Assembly: GCA_018268835.1 (NCBI GenBank)
Contig: JAFDVU010000028.1
Location: forward strand, 1 to 54,071
DNA from: Acidobacteriota bacterium
GTDB taxonomy: Bacteria > Acidobacteriota > Terriglobia > Bryobacterales > Bryobacteraceae
Reading direction: 5' to 3'
DNA: 54,071 nucleotides
How positions within the stretch are numbered: position 1 is the stretch's first letter; each line of letters starts with the position of its first letter. The notes under the pieces are model-generated. The model did not search any database, had not been told where the DNA came from, and saw only the letters and a program-made list of their open reading frames with translations. Below, piece after piece: positions 9,100 through 20,584 of this stretch. Both the position numbers and the translations under genes were made by a program.

Positions 9100-9123
9100 G
9101 CGTGGCGGAGACATCCGCCACGC
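9100..9123. terminator. Strong GC hairpin downstream of the PLP enzyme gene
   Basis: GCGTGGCGGA (9100-9109) pairs perfectly with TCCGCCACGC (9114-9123) around a GACA tetraloop. It lies 135 bp past the stop at 8965. No T-run follows directly, so it may be a Rho-type or mRNA-stabilising structure rather than a classical terminator. Confidence 0.4.
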
Positions 9124-9167
9124 TGCCGCAGCTACGATTCAATTTTCTTGAAACGTCAGAGTTTAAC

Positions 9168-9185
9168 GACGGCCGACCGGCCGTC
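9168..9185. terminator. Hairpin downstream of fmdB
   Basis: GACGGCC (9168-9174) pairs with GGCCGTC (9179-9185) around a GACC loop. On the minus strand it lies 12 bp after the end of the FmdB gene and is followed by the weak T-containing GTTAAACTCT. It may end fmdB transcription. Confidence 0.4.
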
Positions 9186-9196
9186 CGCTAGCGCGC

Positions 9197-9379
9197 TCAA
9201 GTGAAGCGGCCGGAGCCGCCGCCCGAACCGCAGCCGCCCGAGGAGAAGGTGGAGAGTTGTCGCTCCACTTCGCGGGATTTGCACTCCGGACACTCCAGGT
9301 CCCGGTCGGCGTCCTGCATGCGGCGCAGTTGCTCAAAGCTCTTGCCGCAGGTTCCACAACGGTATTCGTACAAAGGCAT
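9197..9379 (-). CDS. FmdB-family zinc-ribbon protein
   Basis: A 60-residue protein beginning MPLYEYRCGTCGKSFEQL, the standard opening of the FmdB/CxxC_CXXC_SSSS putative regulatory family. Cys8/Cys11 and Cys30/Cys33 form one zinc ribbon. A Gly/Ser-rich tail (SSGGCGSGGGSG) is also typical of the family. Members have been linked to regulation near amidase and formamidase genes, but the mechanism is not known. It is transcribed alone, divergently from the efflux operon, with 130 bp between the two starts. Confidence 0.85.
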   Translation of the reverse strand: MPLYEYRCGTCGKSFEQLRRMQDADRDLECPECKSREVERQLSTFSSGGCGSGGGSGRFT

Positions 9380-9509
9380 GGCTGCTTCTACTACAGCTTA
9401 CGATGCAATCCCCGAGGAAAGGTAACACAGGCAGGAATGGCGGTATCCCCTTGTCACCGCAGGTATTTTGCTGCATCTTAGCGGTGAAAGCGAGTTCCGC
9501 TTTACAGCC

Positions 9510-10841
9510 ATGAAATTCCCGTTACTCATCCTCCTCGCGGCGCCTGTGCTCGCACAGCAGGGGCTATCCCTGCGCGACGCGGTGCGCCTGGCTCTCCGCG
9601 AAAACCCGGCGATCGCCGCAACCGGCGCCGCGGTCAAGGCTTCGGACGCGCGCGTGGAGCAGGCCCACAGCGGCGCCCTGCCCAAAGTCAATTACAGCGA
9701 AAACTTCGCCCGCAGTAACAATCCCGTGTTCGTGTTCAGCTCCCTGCTGACCCAGCACCAGTTCGGGATGGAGAACTTCAATATCGGGCCGCTGAACCGG
9801 CCGGATTCGCTCAACAATTTTCAAAGCGTGGTCAGCGTGGACCAGCCCCTGTACGATGCCGGGCAAACCCGCAACGCCGTGAAGATGGCGCAGATCGGCC
9901 GCGACGCCACCGGGGAGGAACGCCGCCGCGTGCAGATGCAACTGATCGCCGGCGCCTCCCGCGCTTACTGGGGCGCGCTGCTCGCCGCCGAAAGCCTGAA
10001 GACCGCCGAGCAGGCGGTGAAGTCGGCGGAGGCCGACCTGGAGCGAGCGCAGTCCGTGCGCGCCGCCGGAATGGCCACCGACGTGGACGTGCTCTCCATC
10101 CGGGTGCACCTGGCCGCGGTCAACGAGCAGCGCATTCAGCGGGCGGCCCAGTTGGACGTTGCGCGCGCCGCGCTCAACGACGTGCTCGGCGCGCCGCTCG
10201 ATACCGGCCACGATCTGACCAGCCGCCTGACGCCGCTGAATTTACCGGACCTGCAACTGGCCGCGCTCGAAAAGGAAGCGTCCGCGTCGCGCCCCGAAGC
10301 CCGCGGCAGCCGCTTGGCGGAGGATCTGGCGCGCACGCAATCCGCCGCCGCCCGCTCGGCGCTGCTCCCGCAGGTGGGCTTCCACGCCGCCTTCGAAGCC
10401 GACCGGCAGCGCTTCATCAACCGAGGAGGCGCCAACTGGCTGGCCTCCATCGGGCTCAAGTGGAACCTGTTCAACGGCAACGCCGATAAGGCGCGCATCG
10501 AAGAATCCGCGCAGAATTTAGAGCGCGCCGGCGCGGACCAGCGGCGCGTGGATTCCGCGGTCCGCCTGGAAGTGCGCCGCGCGTGGGCCGATTTGACCGC
10601 CGCGCAGCAGCGCATCGCCGTGGCGCAGGCCGCGGTCGCCGAAGCTGAAGAAAGCCTGCGCATCACGCAGAATCGCTACGGCGCCGGAATGACGAACGTG
10701 ACCGACCTGTTGCGCAACGAAACCGCCGTGCTCGAAAGCCGCACGCGATATCTGGCCGCGGTACACGATCAACGTGTCGCGGCCGCCATGCTGGAACTGG
10801 CCGCGGGGCGGCTGACCGCTGACTCGGAGGTATTGAACTAA
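9510..10841 (+). CDS. TolC-family outer-membrane efflux channel
   Basis: A 443-residue outer-membrane factor, first gene of a three-part efflux pump. The ATG at 9510 gives a signal peptide (MKFPLLILLAAPVLAQQ). Two OEP repeats follow, each with the family's long Ala/Glu/Gln-rich helices, for example LSLRDAVRLALRENPAIAATGA near 20 and VRRAWADLTAAQQRIAVAQAAVAEAEESL near 360. The region RYGAGMTNVTDLLRNETAVLESRTRYL near the end is characteristic. It assembles as a trimer spanning the outer membrane and periplasm, which fits a diderm host. Its TAA stop overlaps the next ATG by one base, so the genes are translationally coupled. Confidence 0.9.
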   Translation: MKFPLLILLAAPVLAQQGLSLRDAVRLALRENPAIAATGAAVKASDARVEQAHSGALPKVNYSENFARSNNPVFVFSSLLTQHQFGMENFNIGPLNRPDSLNNFQSVVSVDQPLYDAGQTRNAVKMAQIGRDATGEERRRVQMQLIAGASRAYWGALLAAESLKTAEQAVKSAEADLERAQSVRAAGMATDVDVLSIRVHLAAVNEQRIQRAAQLDVARAALNDVLGAPLDTGHDLTSRLTPLNLPDLQLAALEKEASASRPEARGSRLAEDLARTQSAAARSALLPQVGFHAAFEADRQRFINRGGANWLASIGLKWNLFNGNADKARIEESAQNLERAGADQRRVDSAVRLEVRRAWADLTAAQQRIAVAQAAVAEAEESLRITQNRYGAGMTNVTDLLRNETAVLESRTRYLAAVHDQRVAAAMLELAAGRLTADSEVLN

Positions 10842-11994
10842 TGAACCGTTATCTGATTTCCCTGGTCGCCGCGGCCGTCGCGGCCCTCACCGCCTGCGGC
10901 GGGAGCGAGAAGCTGGCACAGCCGGCGGCGGGCAGTTCCGCCGCGCCGGTCGCGGTGAAGACGCAGGCCGTCGCCGCGCGCGACTGGCCGGAGACGTACG
11001 AGGCCACCGGCACCGTCCGCGCGCGCGTTCCCGCGGTGATCTCCAGTAAGCTCATGGCCTACGTGCAGCAGGTCGTGGTGCAGGCCGGGGACCACGTCCG
11101 CGAAGGGCAGGTCCTGATCACCATGGATGCTCGCGATCTCGAAGCCGCCGTGCAGCGCGCCGAAGCCGCGCGCGCCGAGGTACAGAGCGCGATCCCGGAG
11201 GCCGACAACGCCGTGGCCGCGGCCAAAGCGGCGCTGGACCTGGCGCAGACCACGCACGGCCGCATCCAGGACCTGGCCTCGAAGAAGTCGGTTTCCACCC
11301 AGGAACTGGACGAATCCTCCGCGCGGCTCAAGGGGGCGCAGGCCAATTACGAGATGGCACGCTCCCGCCGGGCGCAACTGAATTCGAAGATGGCGCAGGT
11401 GGAGCAGGAGATCAAAAGCGCCCACATCATGCGCGGCTACGCGCAGATCGCGGCGCCGTTCGCCGGAGTGGTGACGGCCCGTTCGGTGGAACCGGGAAGC
11501 CTGGCGGTTCCGGGCGCGCCGATGCTCACCATCGAGCGCGAGGGCGATTACCGCCTGGAAGCTTCGGTGGACGAATCGCGGCTGCCGCTGGCCAGGGCCG
11601 GTCAGCCGGTGGAAGTGTCGCTGGATTCGCTGGACCGCCGCTTCCCGGCGCGCATCTCCGAGGTGGTCCCGGCGGTGGATGCCGCCTCCCGCACCTATAT
11701 CGCCAAGATTGAACTCCCCGCCGTGGCGGGCGTGCGCTCCGGTATGTTCGGACGCGCCATCTTCCCGGTGGGGTCGCGAAAAGTAATCGCGATCCCCTCC
11801 GCCGCTCTCGTGGAGCGCGGGCAACTGCAGACCGTATTCGTGATTGAGAACGGCGCGGCCCACACGCGGCTGGTCACCACCGGCCGCCGCTCCGGCGACG
11901 CGGTGGAAGTGCTCTCCGGATTGAGCGACGGCGAGAGTGTAGCCGCGCCGGTTCCCGCAGCGCTGGCCGACGGCGCGCGCGTGGAGGTCCGCTA

Positions 11995-11995
<1 letters not shown>
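10841..11995 (+). CDS. RND efflux periplasmic adaptor (membrane fusion) lipoprotein
   Basis: A 384-residue HlyD/AcrA-type adaptor that links the inner-membrane pump to the TolC channel. The N-terminus (VAALTACGG) carries a lipobox, so Cys19 should be lipidated. The biotinyl-lipoyl-like halves flank a helical hairpin (about 95-195), with [20 protein letters not shown] as the first half and [25 protein letters not shown] as the second. A beta-barrel and membrane-proximal domain follow. It overlaps both neighbours by one base. The substrate of the pump cannot be inferred from this subunit. Confidence 0.9.
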
Positions 11996-15170
<3,175 letters not shown>

Positions 15171-15174
<4 letters not shown>

Positions 15175-15362
15175 CCGTCGACCGATACCTCCGCCTCATC
15201 GCAGGCTTCTTCGTCATGCTGAGCGTTGCCCTGGGCTACTGGGTCAACCCGGCGTGGTTTCTCTTCACCGCGTTCGTGGGGCTGAACCTGTTCCAGTCCG
15301 CGTTCACCAACTGGTGCCCGATGATGACCTTCCTGCGCAAGTTGGGCGTAAAATCGGTGTAA
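15171..15362 (+). CDS. DUF2892 small membrane protein
   Basis: A 63-residue protein with two transmembrane helices (about 7-23 and 27-43) and the family ending [19 protein letters not shown]2892 (YgaP C-terminal-like) proteins are often found beside rhodanese, sulfur-redox or efflux genes, but their function is not established. The start overlaps the RND gene stop by four bases (ATGA), so it is the fourth member of the efflux operon. The redox gene begins about 57 bp further on, and may be in the same transcript. Confidence 0.8.
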
Positions 15363-15419
15363 GCGGGAATAAAACCGCCCCGGCCCCGGATGATGGTGAT
15401 TGGAGGGCTGTCTGTGTAC

Positions 15420-16445
15420 ATGAACCTTCTCCTCGCGGCGGCATCGGCCTGCCTGCTGGCCGCCGCGGCCACGCCCACCGGCCCCGAGGTCGGACAGCAC
15501 GTCCCCGACTTTCACCTGCGCGACCAGAACGGCGCGGCGAAATCGCTGCGTGACGTGCTCGGTCCCAAGGGCGCGATGCTGGTCTTCTTTCGTTCGGCCG
15601 ATTGGTGACCCTTCTGCAAAGCCCAACTGGTCGAGTTGGAACAAAGCCGCGCGCGCATCGCCGCCCAGGGTCTGGGGCTGGCGACCATCAGCTACGACAG
15701 CACCGCCGTGCTGAAGGCCTTCGCAGAGCGGCAGCACATCGAGTACCCGCTGCTGTCCGATCCCGACTCGCAGGTGATCCGCGCCTACGGGATCTTCAAC
15801 ACCACGGTGGATAAGGATTCGTTCGCGTACGGCATCCCCTATCCCGGCACGTACCTGCTGGATGCCAGCGGCGTGGTGGTGGCCAAGTATTTCGAAGACG
15901 ACTACAAGGTCCGCGACACCGCCGAATCCATCCTTTTCCGCCGCTTCGGCCTGACGCCGGCGCCGCGGGGGACGGTCGAGGCGAAACACCTGAAGTTGAC
16001 CACGTCCGGCGGCGCCGAAGCGCTCCGGCCGAATCAGCGGGTGACGCTCGCGGTGGATGTCGAATTGCCTCCGAAGGTGCACGTCTACGCGCCGGGCGTG
16101 AGCGGCTACATTCCGATTTCGCTGAAGCTCGCGGAGTCACCAGCGTTCAAAGCCGACCCGATCGTGTTCCCCGCGTCGAAGACTCTGCGGCTGGAGGCGA
16201 TCCAGGAAACCGTGCCCGTCTTCGAAGGGAACTTCCGCCTGCTGGCGACCGTGACGCTGGCCGGCCAGCAGCAACTCGAACCGCTGCTCGACGCGCAGCG
16301 CGAAATCACCGTCTCCGGCGAGTTGCGCTACCAGGCCTGCGACGACCGGCAGTGTTTCGTGCCGGAGAGCGTGCCCGTGAAATGGACGTTGCGCGTGCTG
16401 CCCTTCGACCGCACACGCGCGCCCGAAGCCGTGCGCCACAAATGA
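15420..16445 (+). CDS. Probable selenoprotein: peroxiredoxin-like domain fused to DsbD-alpha-like domain
   Basis: Reading through the TGA at 15606-15608 as selenocysteine gives one 341-residue protein. Residues 1-17 form a signal peptide. The AhpC/TSA-Trx-like domain (about 22-190) has FFRSADW-U-PFCKAQLVEL, so Sec63 replaces the first Cys of a CxxC motif and Cys66 is the partner. Frame and family similarity continue unbroken after the TGA (LATISYDSTAVLKAFAER, YPLLSDPDS, GIPYPGTYLLD). The C-terminal part (about 195-335) resembles the DsbD N-terminal domain, with Cys307 and Cys312 in YQACDDRQCFVPE. It should act in the periplasm as a thiol/peroxide oxidoreductase. GGAGGG (15402-15407) also suits a GTG start at 15414. 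Alternatives are a nonsense mutation or a sequencing error; the hairpin after the TGA argues against both. Confidence 0.78.
15606..15639 (+). promoter_or_regulatory. UGA codon and bacterial SECIS-like hairpin
   Basis: The TGA (15606-15608) is followed by CCAACT (15623-15628) pairing perfectly with AGTTGG (15634-15639) around the loop GGTCG (15629-15633). The loop begins 20 nt after the TGA. Bacterial SECIS elements are hairpins directly 3' of the UGA, with an exposed G/U in the loop that SelB reads; as I recall it, the E. coli fdhF loop also holds GGUC at about 18 nt. The fit in distance, stem length and loop is good. Function was not tested. Confidence 0.7.
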
Positions 16446-16451
16446 CGCGGA

Positions 16452-17528
16452 TCACGAGCCGGTGATTTCCTTGACCTTGGCGAAGAACTGGCGCTTCCGT
16501 TCCGTGTTGATGCCCCAATTGACCGGCGGGCACTGGTAGCCGTCGCGGTAGTTGCTCGCGCCCGGCTCGAAGAAGCCCCAGGAAACGTACTCGGCGACCG
16601 CGGCCGCGAAGTGGCTGTCCGGATCGTCGAAGCGGAAATGGTCGTCTTCATTGATGAGCACCGGCATCGGGCGATAGCCCTCGGCGGCGCGCGTGGTCCG
16701 GATCATGCGCCGGATGCGCTCCGCGTCGTCGGGACCGTTGCCGTGCAGCAGGACGAAGTCGGAGGCGCGGATCACGTTGCTCCGCGCCGGAGTGCCGCCG
16801 CCGTAACTGGTCCCCACCAGCAGGCGCCGCCCGCCGCGAGTGATGGCGCGCACCATTTCGATGAGTTCGGACACGCGGTCCGGCTTGAGAATTGCGTGGT
16901 CGTAGGCCGATACGTTGCACTCGTTATCGACCTCCACCAGCACGTTGCGATAGTCGCGGTCCAGCAGCCAGTTGGTGGCGTTCTCCACGGCGCGGCGCAC
17001 CGCGGCTTCGTCGCGCACGCGCTGATCCTGCCCGAAGTAGAAGTAGCCGACGATGGCGACCATGCCGAGTTCGTCGGCGCGGTCCAGCACCATGGCGAGA
17101 CGGCGCAGATACTCGGGCCGCAGGCTGCCGTCGGGCTCGATCGCGGTGTTCTCCCAGGGTTGTGCCTTGGCATAGCCTTCGGGACTGCCCCCCTGCAGGT
17201 TCACGGTGAAGGCGAGCACGCCGTGGCGCCGCCACTCGGGCAGCGCGGCCACGAATTCGCGCGTGTTGCGCCCAGGATCCCACTTGCCGGTGTCGGGGTA
17301 CGCCCAGCGGCCGCGCGTCTCGGGGTTGCGGTCGTCGAAAGTGGCCTGCACCGCGCGCACGTTCATCAGCAGGCCTTCGATTTTGTGTCCTTGCCACGCG
17401 CGGCCCTTGTAGGTGGGCTCGCCGTTGATGAGGAATCCGTCGCCGCGAATGGAAACCGCGGTTCGCGGAGCGGCGCGCAAGGCCAGCGGCGCCGCGCCGG
17501 CCAGCGCGAGAAAAGATCTGCGTTTCAT
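16452..17528 (-). CDS. Secreted cellulase-like (GH5-type TIM barrel) hydrolase
   Basis: A 358-residue protein with a twin-arginine-like signal (MKRRSFLALAGAAPLAL), so probably exported, perhaps folded. The fold pattern is a glycoside-hydrolase clan A TIM barrel. The candidate acid/base is the Glu in VLVEVDNECNV near residue 205, after a strand, and the candidate nucleophile the Glu in VLINEDDHFRF near 293. The exact family is not certain. It is the last gene of a three-gene minus-strand operon: its start overlaps the stop of the upstream NHL gene by four bases. Its stop faces the stop of the selenoprotein gene with a 6 bp gap. Confidence 0.6.
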   Translation of the reverse strand: MKRRSFLALAGAAPLALRAAPRTAVSIRGDGFLINGEPTYKGRAWQGHKIEGLLMNVRAVQATFDDRNPETRGRWAYPDTGKWDPGRNTREFVAALPEWRRHGVLAFTVNLQGGSPEGYAKAQPWENTAIEPDGSLRPEYLRRLAMVLDRADELGMVAIVGYFYFGQDQRVRDEAAVRRAVENATNWLLDRDYRNVLVEVDNECNVSAYDHAILKPDRVSELIEMVRAITRGGRRLLVGTSYGGGTPARSNVIRASDFVLLHGNGPDDAERIRRMIRTTRAAEGYRPMPVLINEDDHFRFDDPDSHFAAAVAEYVSWGFFEPGASNYRDGYQCPPVNWGINTERKRQFFAKVKEITGS

Positions 17529-18541
17529 GGTTTGAGAAGAATCTTCTGCACCCGCCAGTTGAGGATCTCACCAACCAGCAACTCGTTGGGATTGCGGCAA
17601 TCGATCGAATTCACCGTGCCGAACTCCTTCGGCAAGTGACCGGCGCGGCCGAAACTGCCGAGTACCTTGCCGTCGAGTTCCATGCGGTAGATTTCGCCGC
17701 CATCGAGCGTGCCGGGATCGTTCGAGTTCGAACTGTACAGGAACTGGTGCGCGCCGGGCGAGATGCAGATGGCCCACGGCGCGCCGATGCCGGTGATCTG
17801 GGAGCGGAAATTGCCGTCGCCGTCGAAGACCTGGATGCGGCGGTTGCCGTGATCGGCCACGTAGACGTTGCCGCGCGCGTCGACGGCGATAGAAAGCGGC
17901 ACGTTGAATTCGCCCGGGCCGCTGCCGCGCGTTCCCCACGATTTTACGAAGCGGCCCTCGCGATCGAACCTGGCGATGCGCGCGTTGCCGTAGCCGTCGG
18001 CCACGTAGATGTTGCCGGCGGAGTCGAAGGCGACGTCGGTGGGGCGGTTGAAGTTGTCGCCGGGGACGCCCGCGCCGTTGCCGGCGGCGCCGCCGCGTCC
18101 GCCTAAGTTGACCGATTCGGGCTTGCGGCCCAGGTTCATCACGAAGTGCCCCTGCGGGTCGAATTCGACGACCATGTTGGCGCCGCGGTCCACCGTCCAG
18201 ATGTTGCCGTGCGCGTCTACCTTCACGGCTTGCGCGAAGAGGAAGCCGTACAATCCCTGGCCGATTTCGCGCACGAAGTTGCCGGCGCGGTCGAATTCGA
18301 AGAGGCGCGATCCGCCGTGCGTGAAGACGCGGGACGCGCCGATGGTAGCTTCGGCGCCGCCGGTGCGCGTGTACACGTAGATGCCGCCGCGGGCGTCCGT
18401 GGCCACGCCGGCGACCTCGCCCAGGTAGACGTGCGCCGGCGGTTTGAGCAGGCCGGGCACGGCGTCGTAGGCGATCGGCGCCTGCGCGCACAGCGGGGCG
18501 GCGAGCGCCAGCGCCGCGGCGAAGGGGAGCAGGATTCTCAC
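17525..18541 (-). CDS. Secreted NHL-repeat beta-propeller protein
   Basis: A 338-residue protein with a signal peptide (MRILLPFAAALALAAPLCAQA) and a six-bladed NHL propeller. Repeats are recognisable by the D-x-x-G-N-I/V-Y-V-A-D-x-x-N pattern: DSAGNIYVADGYGNARIARFD near 170 and DARGNVYVADHGNRRIQVFD near 220, among others. A Gly-rich insert (GGRGGAAGNGAG) lies near 150. It is a close paralogue of the upstream gene; both end in a LLVGEI-WRVQKI/LTL motif. Such propellers bind ligands or act as lyases; the active site is not evident here. Four-base overlaps at both ends show co-translation with its neighbours. Confidence 0.78.
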   Translation of the reverse strand: MRILLPFAAALALAAPLCAQAPIAYDAVPGLLKPPAHVYLGEVAGVATDARGGIYVYTRTGGAEATIGASRVFTHGGSRLFEFDRAGNFVREIGQGLYGFLFAQAVKVDAHGNIWTVDRGANMVVEFDPQGHFVMNLGRKPESVNLGGRGGAAGNGAGVPGDNFNRPTDVAFDSAGNIYVADGYGNARIARFDREGRFVKSWGTRGSGPGEFNVPLSIAVDARGNVYVADHGNRRIQVFDGDGNFRSQITGIGAPWAICISPGAHQFLYSSNSNDPGTLDGGEIYRMELDGKVLGSFGRAGHLPKEFGTVNSIDCRNPNELLVGEILNWRVQKILLKP

Positions 18542-19587
18542 TGGTGCCTCCCGGGATGCAGGGTCAGCTTCTGCACGCGCCAGGCGGTGATCTCGCCGAC
18601 CAGGAGTTGATTCTCATCGCGGCAATCGATCTCGTGCACGGTGCCGAATTCGCCGGGTTTCTTGCCCGCGCGTCCGAAGCGGCCGAGGATCGTACCGTCC
18701 AGTTCCATCTTGTAGATCTCACCGGTGACCGCCATGATCCGCGAGTTGTTGCTGTCGGGGTTCGAATTCGAGCTGTAGAGGTACTGGTGCGGACCGGGCG
18801 TGATGCACAGCGCCCACGGCGCGCCCACCTGGTCGTATATGGCCTTGAAGTTGAGGTCGTTGTCGAAGACCTCAATGCGGCTGTTGCTGCGGTCGCCGAC
18901 GTAGACGTTGCCTTTAGCGTCGGTGGCGATCGAGTGCGGCAGGTTGAGTTGCCCCGGCGCGGAGCCCTTGCTGCCTGCGGATTTGAGGAAGCGCCCGGCG
19001 GGATCGTACTTCACCACGCGCGAATTACCGTAGCCGTCGGAGACGAAGATGTTGCCCGCGGCATCCCAGGCGACGTCGGTCGGGCGGTTGAACGTATAGG
19101 GCGCGGGATCCGCCGGCGCGGGGTCGCCTTCCACCGCCTCCGGACGGTGCCCGAGCACCATCACGACCCGGCCTTGCGGGTTGAACTCGATCACCATGTT
19201 GCTGCCTTCGTCCACCGCCCAGATGTTGTCGTGGGCATCCACGCGCACCGCGTGGGCGAAGGCGAAGCCGTAGAGCCCTTCGCCGATTTCGCGCACGTAG
19301 TTGCCTTGGGAATCGAACTCGAACAGGCGCGTGGCCTGGCTGCGAGTGTAGACAAAGACGTGACCCTTGGAATTGGTCGCGACCCCGATGCCCTCGCCCA
19401 GGTAGAGATTGTGCGGCAGTTTGAGGAAGCCGGCCTGCGCGTCGTAGGGGATTTCCGGCACGCCGGTGGCTTTGGCGCGCGCGGCGAGTTGCGCGGGCGT
19501 CAGGTCCAAGGGCGGGGATTGGGCGATGGCCGGCGGTGCCAGGAGGCACGCCGCCAGGACGAGTCGGATGCGGCAGCGGCTGGTCAT
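18538..19587 (-). CDS. Secreted NHL-repeat beta-propeller protein (paralogue)
   Basis: A 349-residue exported protein, first gene of the NHL-NHL-hydrolase operon. The signal peptide (about 1-22) contains LVLAACLLAPPAIAQ. NHL blades include DSQGNYVREIGEGLYGFAF, DAAGNIFVSDGYGNSRVVKYD near 175 and DAKGNVYVGDRSNSRIEVFD near 225. The last blade ends with the shared LLVGEITAWRVQKLTL motif also found in the next gene. The two proteins align along most of their length, so a local duplication is likely. The function is unknown; a propeller-type lyase or a binding protein partnering the downstream hydrolase is possible. Confidence 0.78.
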   Translation of the reverse strand: MTSRCRIRLVLAACLLAPPAIAQSPPLDLTPAQLAARAKATGVPEIPYDAQAGFLKLPHNLYLGEGIGVATNSKGHVFVYTRSQATRLFEFDSQGNYVREIGEGLYGFAFAHAVRVDAHDNIWAVDEGSNMVIEFNPQGRVVMVLGHRPEAVEGDPAPADPAPYTFNRPTDVAWDAAGNIFVSDGYGNSRVVKYDPAGRFLKSAGSKGSAPGQLNLPHSIATDAKGNVYVGDRSNSRIEVFDNDLNFKAIYDQVGAPWALCITPGPHQYLYSSNSNPDSNNSRIMAVTGEIYKMELDGTILGRFGRAGKKPGEFGTVHEIDCRDENQLLVGEITAWRVQKLTLHPGRHQ

Positions 19588-19680
19588 GAGTATCCAGATC
19601 GTATCGCGCCGGCCGGGCCGGGGTCCAGCCGCGATTTGTCACCGGCATGTCCGAAATTGCATCCTGTGGGCAGGTGAACC

Positions 19681-20517
19681 ATGCAGACCGAGCGCCTCTC
19701 CACCATCCTCTGCCCCGTCGACTTTAGCGACATCTCCGGGTACGCGCTGCGAGCCGCGTCGCGGATCGCGGCCTGTTCCAGCGCCAAATTGATTGCGGTT
19801 CACGCGGACTGGTTCGAAGCTCCGGCGTACTTCACGTCCGGCAAGATCGAGGAGATGAAGGCCGAATTCCAGCGGGATAGCGCGGCCGCGCACCAATCGC
19901 TCGCCGCCTTCGTGCGTGACACGCTGGGCGAGAGCGCCGCGGCCGTGGAGACGCGGGTGGTGGAGGGGCTGCCCGTGGACGTCATCCTGCGGCTGGCGCG
20001 CGAGACCCGGGCGGACCTGGTGGCGATGGGAACGCACGGACGCAGCGGCGTGCAGAAGTGGATGCTGGGCTCGGTGGCGGAGCGCGTGATCCGCGAAAGT
20101 CCGGCGCCGGTGCTCACGGTGCGTCAGGCGATGGGCGAGGCGCGCACCGTGCTCTGCGCGGTGGACGATACCGACGTTTCACGGCGCGCGCTTACGTTTG
20201 CCGCGGCAATGAGCGCCTGCCTCGGCGCGCGGCTTACCGTGCTGCATGTGGAGGAGGCGGGGGCTGCGCATCCGGTGGCCGACCTGTGTTCGTGGATTCC
20301 GGAGACGGAGCTCGCGCGCTGCTCCCTCCGCGAAGTGGTCCGCAAGGGAGACGCCTCGGAAGAGATCCTCAAGGCCGCGATGGAGGAACATGCCGGGCTC
20401 GTGGTGATGGGCGCTCCGCGGCGACGGTTCTTCGAGGGCATGGTGCTGGGCACCACCACCGTGCGGACTGTGCGGCACGCGCCGTGTCCGGTGCTGACCG
20501 TGCCATCGGGACATTAG
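19681..20517 (+). CDS. Universal stress protein with two UspA domains
   Basis: A 278-residue cytoplasmic protein made of two UspA domains in tandem (about 5-148 and 155-278). The first domain ends with the ATP-binding pattern G-x2-G-x9-G-S in MGTHGRSGVQKWMLGS, followed by SPAPVLTV. The second has MGAPRRRFFEGMVLGTTTVRTV, where the glycine pattern is looser, so it may not bind ATP well. Usp proteins modulate stress survival through nucleotide binding. It is a single gene between a divergent and a convergent neighbour. The start at 19681 lies after a modest GCAGGTG ribosome-binding site. Confidence 0.88.
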   Translation: MQTERLSTILCPVDFSDISGYALRAASRIAACSSAKLIAVHADWFEAPAYFTSGKIEEMKAEFQRDSAAAHQSLAAFVRDTLGESAAAVETRVVEGLPVDVILRLARETRADLVAMGTHGRSGVQKWMLGSVAERVIRESPAPVLTVRQAMGEARTVLCAVDDTDVSRRALTFAAAMSACLGARLTVLHVEEAGAAHPVADLCSWIPETELARCSLREVVRKGDASEEILKAAMEEHAGLVVMGAPRRRFFEGMVLGTTTVRTVRHAPCPVLTVPSGH

Positions 20518-20584
20518 AGGAACGCAGACATCCCGGTTAGCGTTTTCGGGCGAGTTGCGCCTGAGGCCGGCCAGGAGCCCCGCG

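Noticed and set aside
15390..15608. A separate 72-residue protein ending at the TGA, and a second gene starting at TTG 15636
   Set aside because: The two pieces are in the same frame and together make one redoxin with the TGA at the catalytic position. The TTG has no ribosome-binding site and would start inside the active-site helix.
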